NCBI GenBank assembly: GCA_017647225.1
Contig: JAGCLA010000033.1
Location: 1 to 47,684 of the forward strand
Direction: 5' to 3'
Origin: Bacteroidaceae bacterium
GTDB lineage: Bacteria > Bacteroidota > Bacteroidia > Bacteroidales > Bacteroidaceae
DNA: 47,684 nucleotides
The position numbers and the translations under genes were made by a program. The notes beneath the pieces are model-generated. The model was not told the DNA's origin. It worked only from the letters and a program-made list of their open reading frames with translations, and did not search any database. Positions 1-7,351 of this stretch are shown in pieces; within the stretch, counting starts at the first letter, position 1, and each line of letters starts with the position of its first letter.

Positions 1-334
1 AGGTACAACCGGAGAAAGCACTCTTTCCAATCTCTACTACCGACTCGGGACTAACTGTTGATTTGCAACCAGAGGTAAGAGTGTTTGTTTTTGTTTCGAT
101 TATGGCATTACAACTCTCGCGAGAGTCATACACAGGGTTACCCTCTAACACAACAATACTCTCAAGCGATGTACAACGACAGAAAGCATTTGCTTCAATC
201 TCAGTTACCGATGCAGGAATTATTACACCCTTAAGCCAGGTGCAGTCTTTGAAAGTTTTATTTTTAATCATTGTTACCCCCTCATGAAAGACGGCTACTT
301 CATCCTTAATCTCATAATTTGCCATATGTTTCAT
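1..334 (-). CDS. BspA-type leucine-rich repeat protein, 3'-truncated by window edge
   Basis: The minus-strand frame is open from an ATG at 334 to the window edge with no stop, so only the N-terminal ~111 residues are visible. They include LRR_5/BspA-type repeat signatures such as GVIIPASVTEIEANAFCRC and SVVEIGKSAFSGCT. No signal peptide is present at the visible N-terminus (MKHMANYEIKDEV). A second ATG at 325 would remove three residues and is equally possible. BspA-like repeats form a beta-rich solenoid often used in adhesion or binding; the role here is unknown. A related LRR gene lies upstream at 691-1260. Confidence 0.8.
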   Translation of the reverse strand, partial: MKHMANYEIKDEVAVFHEGVTMIKNKTFKDCTWLKGVIIPASVTEIEANAFCRCTSLESIVVLEGNPVYDSRESCNAIIETKTNTLTSGCKSTVSPESVVEIGKSAFSGCT

Positions 335-376
335 AGTATGAAAATAATTTTTACAGTTTTATTCGATATTGCTTTT

Positions 377-683
377 TTACCTTCTAATTAATAAATTAAT
401 GTCTGTTTCGTATGCGTTCCATTTAGTTCCCCAATTGCTGATCCTCCAATCGTATCAATCAGTTGATAGTATGTTAGTCTTCGTTAGGCCTAATCCGATT
501 GTAAAATTGCATCGTTGCATCGAACTCTCCTGGATGGTATTTCCTCATAGTTATTTATCGTTTTAGGTTATTCTGGTTTTATGATTTCACTGGCAAATCA
601 GAACCTTCTTCTATGAGAAGCCTACGCATTTTGGCTGGAAAACGCTTCTTATAGTAATCCACTTATATATTTTTATGACTCAT
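377..683 (-). pseudogene. Decayed gene with YubB/DUF1281-like motif
   Basis: The minus strand carries a broken frame. It starts with ATG at 683 (MSHKNI, stop), continues in the same frame as VDYYKKRFPAKMRRLLIEEG, hits more stops, then reads MRKYHPGEFDATMQFYNRI. After another stop and a frameshift it reads YDWRISNWGTKWNAYETD and ends at TAA 377-379. The YDW..NWGTKW motif (about 419-445) is the hallmark of the ferredoxin-like YubB (DUF1281) domain found on plasmids and phages. At least four in-frame stops and one frameshift make it non-functional, and the C-terminal half of the family is missing. It begins only 7 nt after the stop of the LRR gene at 691. The family assignment rests on one motif. 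Confidence 0.6.
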
Positions 684-690
684 ATTACCT

Positions 691-1260
691 TTATAAATCT
701 TTTACGATTTTAAATTTCGCTTCCAAACCATTTTCAAAATTTTTAAAGGGCTTTTCAAGTGACCAAAATCTATCTGCTATATTACTATCCTTCCTGATAT
801 GAATGGTCATAGCATCGTAATCAGGGTGATAGACTGATTCATTTGATACCATACGCTCTAAGAACCAGTAAAGTTTTTCATTATCGCCATACCATAGAAT
901 ATCACTCAGACTCGTCCCATTAAACACACCTTTAAACAAAGGAATTTCTACGCCTCCACGAATAATAACCTTTTTAAGTGATTTACAATGGAGAAAGGCG
1001 TCTCGGAGCATAAAAGAAACAGAGGTGGGGATATCTACAGACGCAAATGCGTGACACTCCATAAAGGCTCTATCACCAATTCCAATAACAGTATACTCCT
1101 CATTGTTATAGTACATAACAGAGGGTATCTTGAAATCTAATAGCATTTGTTCTTGACAAAATAACGGGTTGCCGCTATTCGATTTAGACAGAACTGCAGT
1201 TTTTTCTTCTGGATTTATTCTGTAAAATAAACCGTCGTATTCTACTTCATTTGCATTCAT
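691..1260 (-). CDS. BspA-like leucine-rich repeat protein (small)
   Basis: 189-residue protein without a signal peptide. The middle holds LRR_5-type units: YTVIGIGDRAFMECHAFASV (about 76-95) and SLKKVIIRGGVEIPLF. The C-terminal third (FLERMVSNESVYHPDYDAMT onward) has no repeat I recognise. It is much shorter than typical BspA proteins and has no sorting domain, so it is probably cytoplasmic or part of a variable multigene family. The neighbour at 1-334 is a paralogue. No convincing TAnnTTTG promoter is visible upstream; the 5' flank is AT-rich and runs into repeats. Confidence 0.75.
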   Translation of the reverse strand: MNANEVEYDGLFYRINPEEKTAVLSKSNSGNPLFCQEQMLLDFKIPSVMYYNNEEYTVIGIGDRAFMECHAFASVDIPTSVSFMLRDAFLHCKSLKKVIIRGGVEIPLFKGVFNGTSLSDILWYGDNEKLYWFLERMVSNESVYHPDYDAMTIHIRKDSNIADRFWSLEKPFKNFENGLEAKFKIVKDL

Positions 1261-1457
1261 AATAATATCGTTTTTTAATGATGTTACATTTTATACATCG
1301 GACATCTTGTCCAGTTGATAAATCTTGATTTTGAAATGTACATTTTTTTATTATATTTTTAAGATTTCCCTGTTTTAGTGGACAATAGTGATCTTGTTAC
1401 AAATGAACATTTTTTTTGTAAAAAAATCAAAAAAAACGAGTAAAAAGTAAAAACGGG

Positions 1458-1520
1458 AAACTGCGGTTAAGCGAGAGCAGAGGAAATGTTTACTTTTACT
1501 ATGCCGAGCAAGAGCAGTTT
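1458..1520. repeat. 63-bp palindromic element, family B copy 1
   Basis: Element bounded by 7-bp terminal inverted repeats AAACTGC and GCAGTTT, with the internal conserved blocks GCGGTT(A/C)AGCGAG and TATGCCGAGC. A second 63-bp copy with the same blocks and compensated ends (AAATTGC/GCAATTT) lies at 43572-43634. This element, the family A copies below and a heptamer array fill most of the 541-bp gene-free stretch 1261-1801. I see no credible gene there. Confidence 0.75.
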
Positions 1521-1530
1521 GCACAAAGTG

Positions 1531-1608
1531 AAAGCTTGTGCAAGCGAGTGAGTGAAAATTCATTTTCACACGCAACGAGCGTAGCCAAGGTTGCACGAAG
1601 TGAAAGCT
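1531..1608. repeat. Family A palindromic repeat, copy A1
   Basis: 78-bp element with outer inverted repeat GTGCAA/TTGCAC and core hairpin GTGAAAAT/ATTTTCAC. Conserved shoulder blocks are CAAGCGAGTGAG on the left and CAACGAGCGTAGCC on the right. It is almost identical to A2 (one base longer in the core). Confidence 0.8.
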
Positions 1609-1641
1609 GAAAACGGAGATCTGAGAACTGAGAACTGAAAG
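1607..1641. repeat. Heptamer tandem array (5 units) linking A1 and A2
   Basis: Five consecutive 7-mers: CTGAAAA, CGGAGAT, CTGAGAA, CTGAGAA, CTGAAAG. It fills the interval between the two family A copies. The same degenerate heptamer, in the opposite orientation, forms the 14-unit array at 47358-47455. Confidence 0.75.
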
Positions 1642-1714
1642 CTTGTGCAAGCGAGTGAGTGAAAATCATTTTCACACGCAACGAGCGTAGCCAAGGTTGC
1701 ACGAAGTGAAAGCT
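1638..1714. repeat. Family A palindromic repeat, copy A2
   Basis: 77-bp near-copy of A1 in the same orientation, with outer inverted repeat GTGCAA/TTGCAC, core GTGAAAAT/ATTTTCAC and the same conserved shoulder blocks. Minus-strand reading frames in this region are repeat translations, not genes. Confidence 0.8.
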
Positions 1715-1801
1715 TATACCACTTTTCACTTCGTTGAATATCGGGGTTACTGCGGTAAAGTATATATCTCCCCCTTTCGCTCAATATGACAATAACACCA
1801 A

Positions 1802-2584
1802 TTACTTTATTCTCTGTATTATCATCGCAACTTCGCGTTCCATTGGAGGAACAGGCACTACCCTATATGTCGGCAATTCGGGGTGCAGAACGACAAGATT
1901 CATGCGGCTGATTTTTATACCATAATTCTTTTGCAGAATATAACGGTACAAGTTCTGTTGCAGACAGTAATGGATATACGATGTATCGGTAAGGTGTTCA
2001 AGGCCGTTCAGACCGCTTGCCCAGCGGTTACGCTCCGTAGGATCGATCTTGTTACTACGTTTCCAGTCGTAAATCTCATAAGTACCGTCATCGCACGCGC
2101 ATACGAGGTCGAGTGTACCTGCCACACGCGCTTCGGCATCAAACACACGCCATTCGGTACGGAAAGGCTTAAACGATACATTACGCTCGAATGCTTTGAA
2201 ATAGCTCCATTCGCGCGATATATCGAGTGTTTCGTTAAGACAGATGTTGTCGCCCTTGAAATTGACATCACACAACAGGTCGGGTACATGCTTGCCGTTG
2301 AGGTAGTCCTCAATCTGTTTATGCAGGAATGTTCCGGCCTGGCTGGCAACAGCACCCTTACACTCCCATGACTCGCGTAGTTTGGCTGCTTCAGCCTCGT
2401 TTCCGCAACATTTTTTCAAGCTGATGCCTACTGCATCAAATTCTCTAAAGAACATTCCAACGACATTGCTCACCGAACGCATCACAACATCGCCTAGCGA
2501 ATAGAGATGCTGTTCTTCGTCAAACGATAGTTGACCGTCCTGTTCAAAAGCAATATCTGAACCGTTAAGATTTATATTTATCAT
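1802..2584 (-). CDS. PD-(D/E)XK nuclease superfamily protein
   Basis: 260-residue protein with RecB/Cas4/lambda-exonuclease-type nuclease motifs in order: GTFLHKQIEDYL (His88), AGTLDLV (Asp159), IYDWKRS (Asp173-x-Lys175) and the C-terminal Q-x3-Y motif (Gln209, Tyr213). These are the metal and DNA-binding residues expected of an active Mg-dependent nuclease. It has no helicase domain and no signal peptide. It lies 57 nt downstream of holA on the same strand, with a hairpin between them, so co-transcription is possible but attenuated. The family is common in prophages and in chromosomal repair or defence loci; the substrate cannot be told from sequence. Confidence 0.75.
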   Translation of the reverse strand: MININLNGSDIAFEQDGQLSFDEEQHLYSLGDVVMRSVSNVVGMFFREFDAVGISLKKCCGNEAEAAKLRESWECKGAVASQAGTFLHKQIEDYLNGKHVPDLLCDVNFKGDNICLNETLDISREWSYFKAFERNVSFKPFRTEWRVFDAEARVAGTLDLVCACDDGTYEIYDWKRSNKIDPTERNRWASGLNGLEHLTDTSYIHYCLQQNLYRYILQKNYGIKISRMNLVVLHPELPTYRVVPVPPMEREVAMIIQRIK

Positions 2585-2607
2585 TATTAAAAGTTTTTCA
2601 ATATAAT

Positions 2608-2638
2608 TTCAGGTGTTTCACGCACACGACACCTGAAA
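2608..2638 (-). terminator. Hairpin between holA and nuclease gene
   Basis: Inverted repeat TTTCAGGTGT / ACACCTGAAA with an 11-nt loop, directly downstream of the holA stop on the minus strand. The trailing T-tract is weak, so it may act as a partial terminator or as an mRNA stabiliser. Confidence 0.45.
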
Positions 2639-2641
2639 ACA

Positions 2642-3655
2642 TCAATGCAATATCTTATACAGCAGTTCGCGCATTATCTCGCCATCGGGCAACTGCGCTC
2701 CCTCGGCTCCCTTTGACTGCGCATCGGCAAGACGTATAAGATGCAATATCTCCATAACGTGCATGGCACGGTAGTTCTTCATTGCCTTTATGTAGTCACC
2801 TACACCCCACGCATTGCGTAAGCCAAGGAACTCGGCTACTCCGCGTTCACTCTTGTCGGGTGCATAGTAACACATCATCACGTTCGAGAAAAAACCGAAC
2901 AACAGAGCCAATGTCATCTGTATGGGGTTTTTCTTTGGGTTGCGTGCAAAGTACTGTATTATCTTGTTAGCTTTGAGTATATCCTTGTTCACAAGTGCAT
3001 TCTGCAACTCAAAGTTATTGTATTCCTTGCTTATACCTATATGCTCTTCGACAAGTTCGGGGGTGATGTTCACACTACCCTGTGGCAAGGCTATTGCCAA
3101 CTTGTCTATCTCACCTGCCATACGTGCAAGATCGGCTCCTACCGATTCGCGCATCATAAGCACCGACTTATTGTCGGCAACAAGCCCCTTCTCGCGCAGA
3201 TAGCTGTTGATGAAAGAGGGAAGCTGGTCGTCGCGCATCTTTTTTGAGTCGAGCACCACTCCATTACGCTCAAGTTCGGTGGCAACCTTCTTACGTTTGT
3301 CGAGCGAGCCGTTCTTGTGTGCAAAGACAAGCACCGTTGTAGGCTGTGGAGCCTGAAGATAATAGAGCAAAGAATCGATATTCTTTAGCATCTGTGCCTC
3401 CTTGACAACAATTACCTGACGCTCTGCCATCATAGGAAAACGCTTGGCAGCTGTGACGATAGTATCTATATCGGTATCAAGACCATAATATACTGTCAAG
3501 TTGAAATCGCGCTCCACCTCTGTGAGTGCGTTCTCAACTATATAATCGGTTATTCGGTCGGTAAAATAGCCTTCCTCACCCATAAGATAATATACAGGAC
3601 GGAAAGTGCCACTTTTAAGTTCCGACATTACGGTTTCGTAAGTATATTTTGCCAT
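2642..3655 (-). CDS. holA: DNA polymerase III subunit delta
   Basis: 337-residue clamp-loader subunit that opens the beta clamp during replication. The N-terminal AAA+-like domain starts with VYYLMGEEGYFTDRI (about 21-35), and DSKKMRDDQLPSFI lies in the mid region. The helical C-terminal collar domain contains NPIQMTLALLFGFFSNVMM. The length fits the family (about 330-345). The ATG at 3655 is preceded by a short leader with a minus-strand TATCTTTG box at 3715-3722. Confidence 0.93.
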   Translation of the reverse strand: MAKYTYETVMSELKSGTFRPVYYLMGEEGYFTDRITDYIVENALTEVERDFNLTVYYGLDTDIDTIVTAAKRFPMMAERQVIVVKEAQMLKNIDSLLYYLQAPQPTTVLVFAHKNGSLDKRKKVATELERNGVVLDSKKMRDDQLPSFINSYLREKGLVADNKSVLMMRESVGADLARMAGEIDKLAIALPQGSVNITPELVEEHIGISKEYNNFELQNALVNKDILKANKIIQYFARNPKKNPIQMTLALLFGFFSNVMMCYYAPDKSERGVAEFLGLRNAWGVGDYIKAMKNYRAMHVMEILHLIRLADAQSKGAEGAQLPDGEIMRELLYKILH

Positions 3656-3693
3656 ATTTCCTTTTTAAGACACGAAATTCGGATAATATATCC

Positions 3694-3701
3694 TATATTT
3701 G
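3694..3701 (+). promoter_or_regulatory. Putative -7 box TATATTTG, plus strand
   Basis: Exact match to the Bacteroidetes -7 consensus TAnnTTTG. It points toward the gene at 3896 but is separated from it by the two 84-bp tandem repeats, which would place the repeats in a ~185-nt 5' UTR. Confidence 0.4.
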
Positions 3702-3713
3702 CGGTACAATTAT

Positions 3714-3891
3714 GCAAAGATAGTGCAAGCGAGTGAGATATAAAGTTTACTTTATTATCTTTCAACGAACGTAGCCTATTTTCGCAATATTTACATTGCA
3801 AAGATAGTGCAAGCGAGTGAGATATAAAGTTTACTTTATTATCTTTCAACGAACGTAGCCTATTTTCGCAATATTTACATTGCAAAGATAG
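3714..3891. repeat. 84-bp perfect tandem duplication (family A, copies A4 and A5)
   Basis: Two identical 84-bp units (3714-3797 and 3798-3881) are followed by the first 10 bases of a third (3882-3891). Each unit has the family A shoulders GCAAGCGAGTGAG and CAACGAACGTAGCC around a different core, ATAAAGT-TT-ACTTTAT, plus a second small hairpin GCAAT/ATTGC. Each junction contains CAAAGATA, the reverse complement of a TATCTTTG -7 box. The repeat occupies nearly all of the holA / HsdR-N-like intergenic region. Confidence 0.9.
3715..3722 (-). promoter_or_regulatory. Putative holA promoter -7 box TATCTTTG
   Basis: Minus-strand TATCTTTG matches TAnnTTTG exactly and lies 60 bp upstream of the holA ATG. 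The same box recurs at 3799-3806 and 3883-3890 because it is part of the tandem repeat. Confidence 0.5.
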
Positions 3892-3895
3892 TAAA

Positions 3896-4384
3896 ATGTC
3901 AGCGTTAAACCTACCTACATACGAAACAAAAATATGCGAACGCGATGGAAAACAGCATATTTTTGACCCGTTGCGTAAATGCTACGTTGCATTGACGCCC
4001 GAAGAGTGGGTACGTCAGCATTTTGTGAATTACCTTGTCGAACACAAGGGTTACCCCACAGCTCTCACAGCCAATGAGGTGGCAATAAAGCTGAACAATA
4101 CCAACAGACGTTGCGACACGGTTGTATATGACAAGGCGTTGCAGCCAAGAGTCATTGTAGAATACAAAGCACCTACGGTAAAAATTACAAAAGAGGTGTT
4201 CGCGCAGATTTCAAGGTATAACCTTGTCTTGAAAGTCGATTATCTTATAATCAGCAACGGCATGCAGCACTATTGTTGCAAAATGGATTACGAGAAACAG
4301 AGTTATACATTCCTACAGGAAATCCCGGAATATGAGAGCATTATAAAAGGTGAAAACGGAGAGCTGAGAACGGAGAACTTGTGA
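3896..4384 (+). CDS. Type I restriction R-protein N-terminal-like (HSDR_N) orphan
   Basis: 162-residue protein resembling the stand-alone HSDR_N domain of Bacteroidetes. It contains TPEEWVRQHFVNYLVEHKGYP (about 34-54), NNTNRRCDTVVYDK (Asp79), RVIVEYKAP (Glu94-x-Lys96) and the following helix VFAQISRYN. This is a PD-(D/E)XK-type nuclease core. There are no helicase, methylase or specificity genes nearby, so it is not a complete restriction system. The last ~11 residues (GENGELRTENL) and the stop codon are encoded by a heptamer array at 4350-4377, so the native C-terminus appears to have been replaced by repeat DNA. Confidence 0.7.
   Translation: MSALNLPTYETKICERDGKQHIFDPLRKCYVALTPEEWVRQHFVNYLVEHKGYPTALTANEVAIKLNNTNRRCDTVVYDKALQPRVIVEYKAPTVKITKEVFAQISRYNLVLKVDYLIISNGMQHYCCKMDYEKQSYTFLQEIPEYESIIKGENGELRTENL
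4350..4377. repeat. Heptamer tandem array (4 units) inside gene end
   Basis: Units GTGAAAA, CGGAGAG, CTGAGAA, CGGAGAA, the same degenerate heptamer as at 1607-1641. It lies within the 3' end of the HsdR-N-like gene and abuts a family A element. Confidence 0.7.
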
Positions 4385-4449
4385 AAGCGAGTGAGTGAAA
4401 ATTTATTTTCACACGCAACGAGTGTAGCCAAGATTGCACGAAGTGAAAA
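4378..4449. repeat. Family A palindromic repeat, copy A3
   Basis: Carries the shoulders AAGCGAGTGAG and CAACGAGTGTAGCC, the core GTGAAAAT-TT-ATTTTCAC and the tail TTGCACGAAGTGAAAA. Its left arm (CTTGTGAAAG) is degenerate relative to A1/A2. The stop codon of the upstream gene (4382-4384) lies in it. Confidence 0.75.
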
Positions 4450-4505
4450 CGAAGTTTCGAGAATGTGAGCAGCGATAGGTCATGCGTAGTCGAAGGCAAA
4501 GCCTT

Positions 4506-4554
4506 TAATCGCTCCTCGCCAATCGTTAATCGTTCCTCGCTAATCGTTAATCGT
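4506..4554. repeat. Second heptamer array, 7 units of (T/C)(A/C)(A/C)TCG(C/T)
   Basis: Seven consecutive 7-mers: TAATCGC, TCCTCGC, CAATCGT, TAATCGT, TCCTCGC, TAATCGT, TAATCGT. The array ends exactly at the stop codon of the convergent amidase gene (4555-4557). Its sequence differs from the other heptamer arrays but the period is the same. Confidence 0.8.
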
Positions 4555-5292
4555 TTACTTATTAAGCATTGTCATTACACGCAATTTCGCTATCATCTCA
4601 TTGTCAAGCTCCACCGTTATGCTTCCCTGACGGCGCGAACGGCATCGTGCCAATGTCTTTCCATAAGGGCTTAGAATAACGCTGTGTCCTTTATATGTGC
4701 CATACTCATCGGCACCCACCCTGTTGCTTGCCGCAACATAACATATATTCTCTATTGCACGCGCTCGCACAAGTGTATCCCATGCAAGCATACGGCTGTC
4801 GGGGAAATTTGCCGAAATCAGCAGAACATCATATTCGGCTCTGTTGTAAAGAAAGACAGGGAAACGTAAGTCGTAGCATATAGCCGGGCGGAAACGCACT
4901 CCACGCCACTCCCAAATTACCTTGCCTGCACCAGGTGTAAAGACCTTATCCTCGCCGCTGTATTCAAAAAGGTTATGCTTATCGTACGTGCCTTGCACTC
5001 CGTCGGGGGTAATAAAATACATACGGTTATAGTATTTACCGCCTTCGTGTGTCATTACAGGCACGACCATTGCAGCATCGTACTCTACAGCCAAGCGTTT
5101 CATCAACTTTACCGTTTCACCATCAACATCCTCGGCAACACCTTGAGGTTGCATACAGAACCCCGTAGAACACATCTCGGGGAAAAGATAGAGGTCGGCA
5201 TGTGAAGCATTGGCAACGAGTCTTTCAAGACGTTTTATATTTGTCGCGACATCTTTCCAGGCTATATCCTGTTGTATTACAGTAATTTTCAT
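4555..5292 (-). CDS. Omega-amidase-like carbon-nitrogen hydrolase (YafV/Nit2 type)
   Basis: 245-residue nitrilase-superfamily enzyme with the catalytic triad Glu39 (LYLFPEM), Lys105 (GTYDKHNLF) and Cys139 (PAICYDLRFP). The family hydrolyses C-N bonds; close members deaminate alpha-ketoglutaramate or alpha-ketosuccinamate (metabolite repair after transamination). It is cytoplasmic, with no signal peptide. The length is slightly below the usual 255-265. It follows the acyl-CoA ligase gene at 5371 but a strong terminator separates them. Confidence 0.85.
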   Translation of the reverse strand: MKITVIQQDIAWKDVATNIKRLERLVANASHADLYLFPEMCSTGFCMQPQGVAEDVDGETVKLMKRLAVEYDAAMVVPVMTHEGGKYYNRMYFITPDGVQGTYDKHNLFEYSGEDKVFTPGAGKVIWEWRGVRFRPAICYDLRFPVFLYNRAEYDVLLISANFPDSRMLAWDTLVRARAIENICYVAASNRVGADEYGTYKGHSVILSPYGKTLARCRSRRQGSITVELDNEMIAKLRVMTMLNK

Positions 5293-5307
5293 AATTATTT
5301 ACGTAAT

Positions 5308-5335
5308 AAGGGCGAACGATTAAATCGTCGCCCTT
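5308..5335 (-). terminator. Hairpin terminator after acyl-CoA ligase 1
   Basis: Inverted repeat AAGGGCGA / TCGCCCTT with an inner CGATTTAATCG palindrome. It lies 36-63 bases after the stop of the gene at 5371 on the minus strand and before the amidase ATG. Confidence 0.65.
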
Positions 5336-5370
5336 GATTTAAGAATTCCACTTTTCAGTAGTTTCTTATA

Positions 5371-7050
5371 TTATGAATACATGAATCTTCTGATACTCTG
5401 CTTTGGAGTCTTTTCAAACGCCTCGCGACGAATCTCGGTGTAACCGATCTTGCTGTAAGCGGCAAGTTCTGAATTCAATGCAAGTACATTCTCGTTTACC
5501 ATTTTCTCGAGCTGTTCTTCGTTGATGCCGGCCTTTTTTGCACCATCATAGTCTGCAACCACGAGAGCAACAATAGCATTCTTGCGACCAACAACAAGTG
5601 ACTCAATAACATATGGCAGATTGTTTATCTTATCCTCAATTTCTTCGGGATAGATATTCTGTCCGCTACCTGTAAGAATCATATTTTTGCAACGTCCCTT
5701 GATAAAGAGGTTTGCTTTTGCGTCGAACAATCCCATATCGCCTGTACGCAACCAGCCGTCGCTTGTGAAAGCAGCCTTTGTAGCCTCTTCGTTATTGTAG
5801 TAACCAAGCATAACAGCGTCACCCTTAACCTGGATTTCACCAAGCACACGACGAGGATTGGCTGAATCGATACGTATCTCTATCGGGTGAGCATTTGTAC
5901 CACAAGAATACTTGACATACTCGCTCTTGTCGCGATAAGAGATAAGCGGACCGCACTCTGTCATACCGTAACCCACAACATAAGGGAACTTCATGCTCTT
6001 CAACAAGTCCTCAACCTCGCGGTTAAGAGCTGCACCACCGATGATAAGACCTGTTGTAAATCCATTACCGAATGCTGTAAGCAATGATTTGCGTATCTTG
6101 TTGAGTACAATTCTTCTCAATCCTGGTATCTTAAGCAACAGTTTTGCAGGATATTGGCGTGTTGCAGGGAATACCTTTGATTTGAAAATTTTCTCAATAA
6201 CCATAGGTACTGTCAGGAACATGAACGGCTTAACAGCTGCAAGACCTGCCAACAGACGTGCAGGAGTTGGCTTGCCCGGCATTACATGAACGTGGCAACC
6301 GCTTGACAATGGGAATATAACGTCAAATGTCTGTCCGAACATATGAGCCATTGGAAGAATTGCAAAGATGTGACCACCAACACAGGCCGGTATCTCGCGG
6401 AAACCGAATTGAAGGTTTACCGACAATGAACGAGCCGGAAGAACAACACCCTTTGATGTTGCACTTGTTGTACCCGATGTAAAACTGATTTCTACAGGAG
6501 CATTCATATCGCGCTCCTCCTTATAATAGTTGATTCTGTCGGGAGTCAAGCCTTCAGGGTGGCGCGAAGAGAAGAGCGTGTCGATATTTTCACATATATT
6601 CGCCACCTTTCCACATGCATCGTTTACGGCTTTGATACCATAAAGATTTACAACACCTACGAAATCTTTTGTTTCTCCCAACTTGTCATAAAGGTCTGAC
6701 GATGCGCTTAAACCGTTTGCAGCTACATCATCGACAATCAACAACTTACACTCAGAGAATGTTGCAAGTTCAACAACAGCTGACGGTATAAAATCAGGCA
6801 AGAATGGTACTGTAATTGCATCATAAGTCAATGTTGCGTAATAGGCAATACACCATTCAGCAGAGTTGCGGGCATAAATAGCAATTTTATCACCCTTCTT
6901 GATACCTGTTTCCTCAAAAAGTATGTGATATTTCTCAATTCCCTCGGCCATTTGAGCATAAGTATAAGTCTCTTTTCCGAAGTTTGTAACTGCTGGTAAA
7001 TCCCAATGTTTTTTTACTGAATCATTAAAATAGCTTACAAAATGTCTCAT
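5371..7050 (-). CDS. AMP-binding acyl-CoA synthetase family protein (paralogue 1)
   Basis: 559-residue ANL-superfamily adenylating enzyme. Visible motifs are the P-loop region FTSGTTSATSKGVVL (about 190-205), VVGYGMTECGPL, GWLRTGDMG and the C-terminal EKTPKQSIRRFMYS with the expected catalytic lysine. Family members activate fatty acids as acyl-AMP and then form acyl-CoA. The P-loop reads SATSKG where the two paralogues upstream read SSSPKG, giving one extra residue and no proline, so activity or substrate may differ. It is last of three tandem copies on the minus strand, but a terminator at 7297-7333 and a 301-bp gap suggest its own promoter. Confidence 0.85.
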   Translation of the reverse strand: MRHFVSYFNDSVKKHWDLPAVTNFGKETYTYAQMAEGIEKYHILFEETGIKKGDKIAIYARNSAEWCIAYYATLTYDAITVPFLPDFIPSAVVELATFSECKLLIVDDVAANGLSASSDLYDKLGETKDFVGVVNLYGIKAVNDACGKVANICENIDTLFSSRHPEGLTPDRINYYKEERDMNAPVEISFTSGTTSATSKGVVLPARSLSVNLQFGFREIPACVGGHIFAILPMAHMFGQTFDVIFPLSSGCHVHVMPGKPTPARLLAGLAAVKPFMFLTVPMVIEKIFKSKVFPATRQYPAKLLLKIPGLRRIVLNKIRKSLLTAFGNGFTTGLIIGGAALNREVEDLLKSMKFPYVVGYGMTECGPLISYRDKSEYVKYSCGTNAHPIEIRIDSANPRRVLGEIQVKGDAVMLGYYNNEEATKAAFTSDGWLRTGDMGLFDAKANLFIKGRCKNMILTGSGQNIYPEEIEDKINNLPYVIESLVVGRKNAIVALVVADYDGAKKAGINEEQLEKMVNENVLALNSELAAYSKIGYTEIRREAFEKTPKQSIRRFMYS

Positions 7051-7351
7051 ATAGTGTTAGTTTGATTATTCTATAAATGCCATATTTTTGACCTGTTATC
7101 GCAAAATTTCAACAGGCGCCGCGATTAAAACTTTGCAAATATCAATATTTTTTTTCAAACCACAATCATTTTTTTGCACATTTTAACCCAAAATGTGCAG
7201 TTTTACATTAGTCAAAAGTATTAAATAGATATATTTTTAACACATATTAACTCTTTCGACAGTTTTTACTAATCAATTTCTGCGAATATAAGCATAAAAA
7301 ATGAACGCACCTCAAAAGAAGCGCGTTCATTTTCACATAAACAACAAGTTA
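7051..7351 (-). other. Intergenic region between ligase paralogues 1 and 2
   Basis: This 301-bp gap holds a minus-strand terminator (7297-7333) and AT-rich DNA. A near-consensus -7 sequence GATATTTGC occurs on the minus strand near 7135-7143 and could start transcription of paralogue 1. No gene is visible. Confidence 0.4.
7297..7333 (-). terminator. Hairpin terminator after acyl-CoA ligase 2
   Basis: Inverted repeat AAAATGAACGC / GCGTTCATTTT; on the minus strand the stem is followed by a run of T. It lies 18 bases after the stop of the gene at 7352. Confidence 0.75.

Noticed and set aside
1375-1784. Overlapping minus-strand frames with repeated peptide strings
   Set aside because: They translate the family A and B repeats in different frames and have no start-site support.
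1802-2584. Cas4 gene
   Set aside because: The nuclease motifs fit the superfamily, but no four-cysteine Fe-S cluster pattern or other cas gene is present.
3714-3891. CRISPR-like array
   Set aside because: The two 84-bp units are directly adjacent and identical, with no spacers and no cas genes.
3896-4384. Complete type I restriction system
   Set aside because: Only an HSDR_N-like domain is present; no helicase, methylase or specificity gene is in the window.
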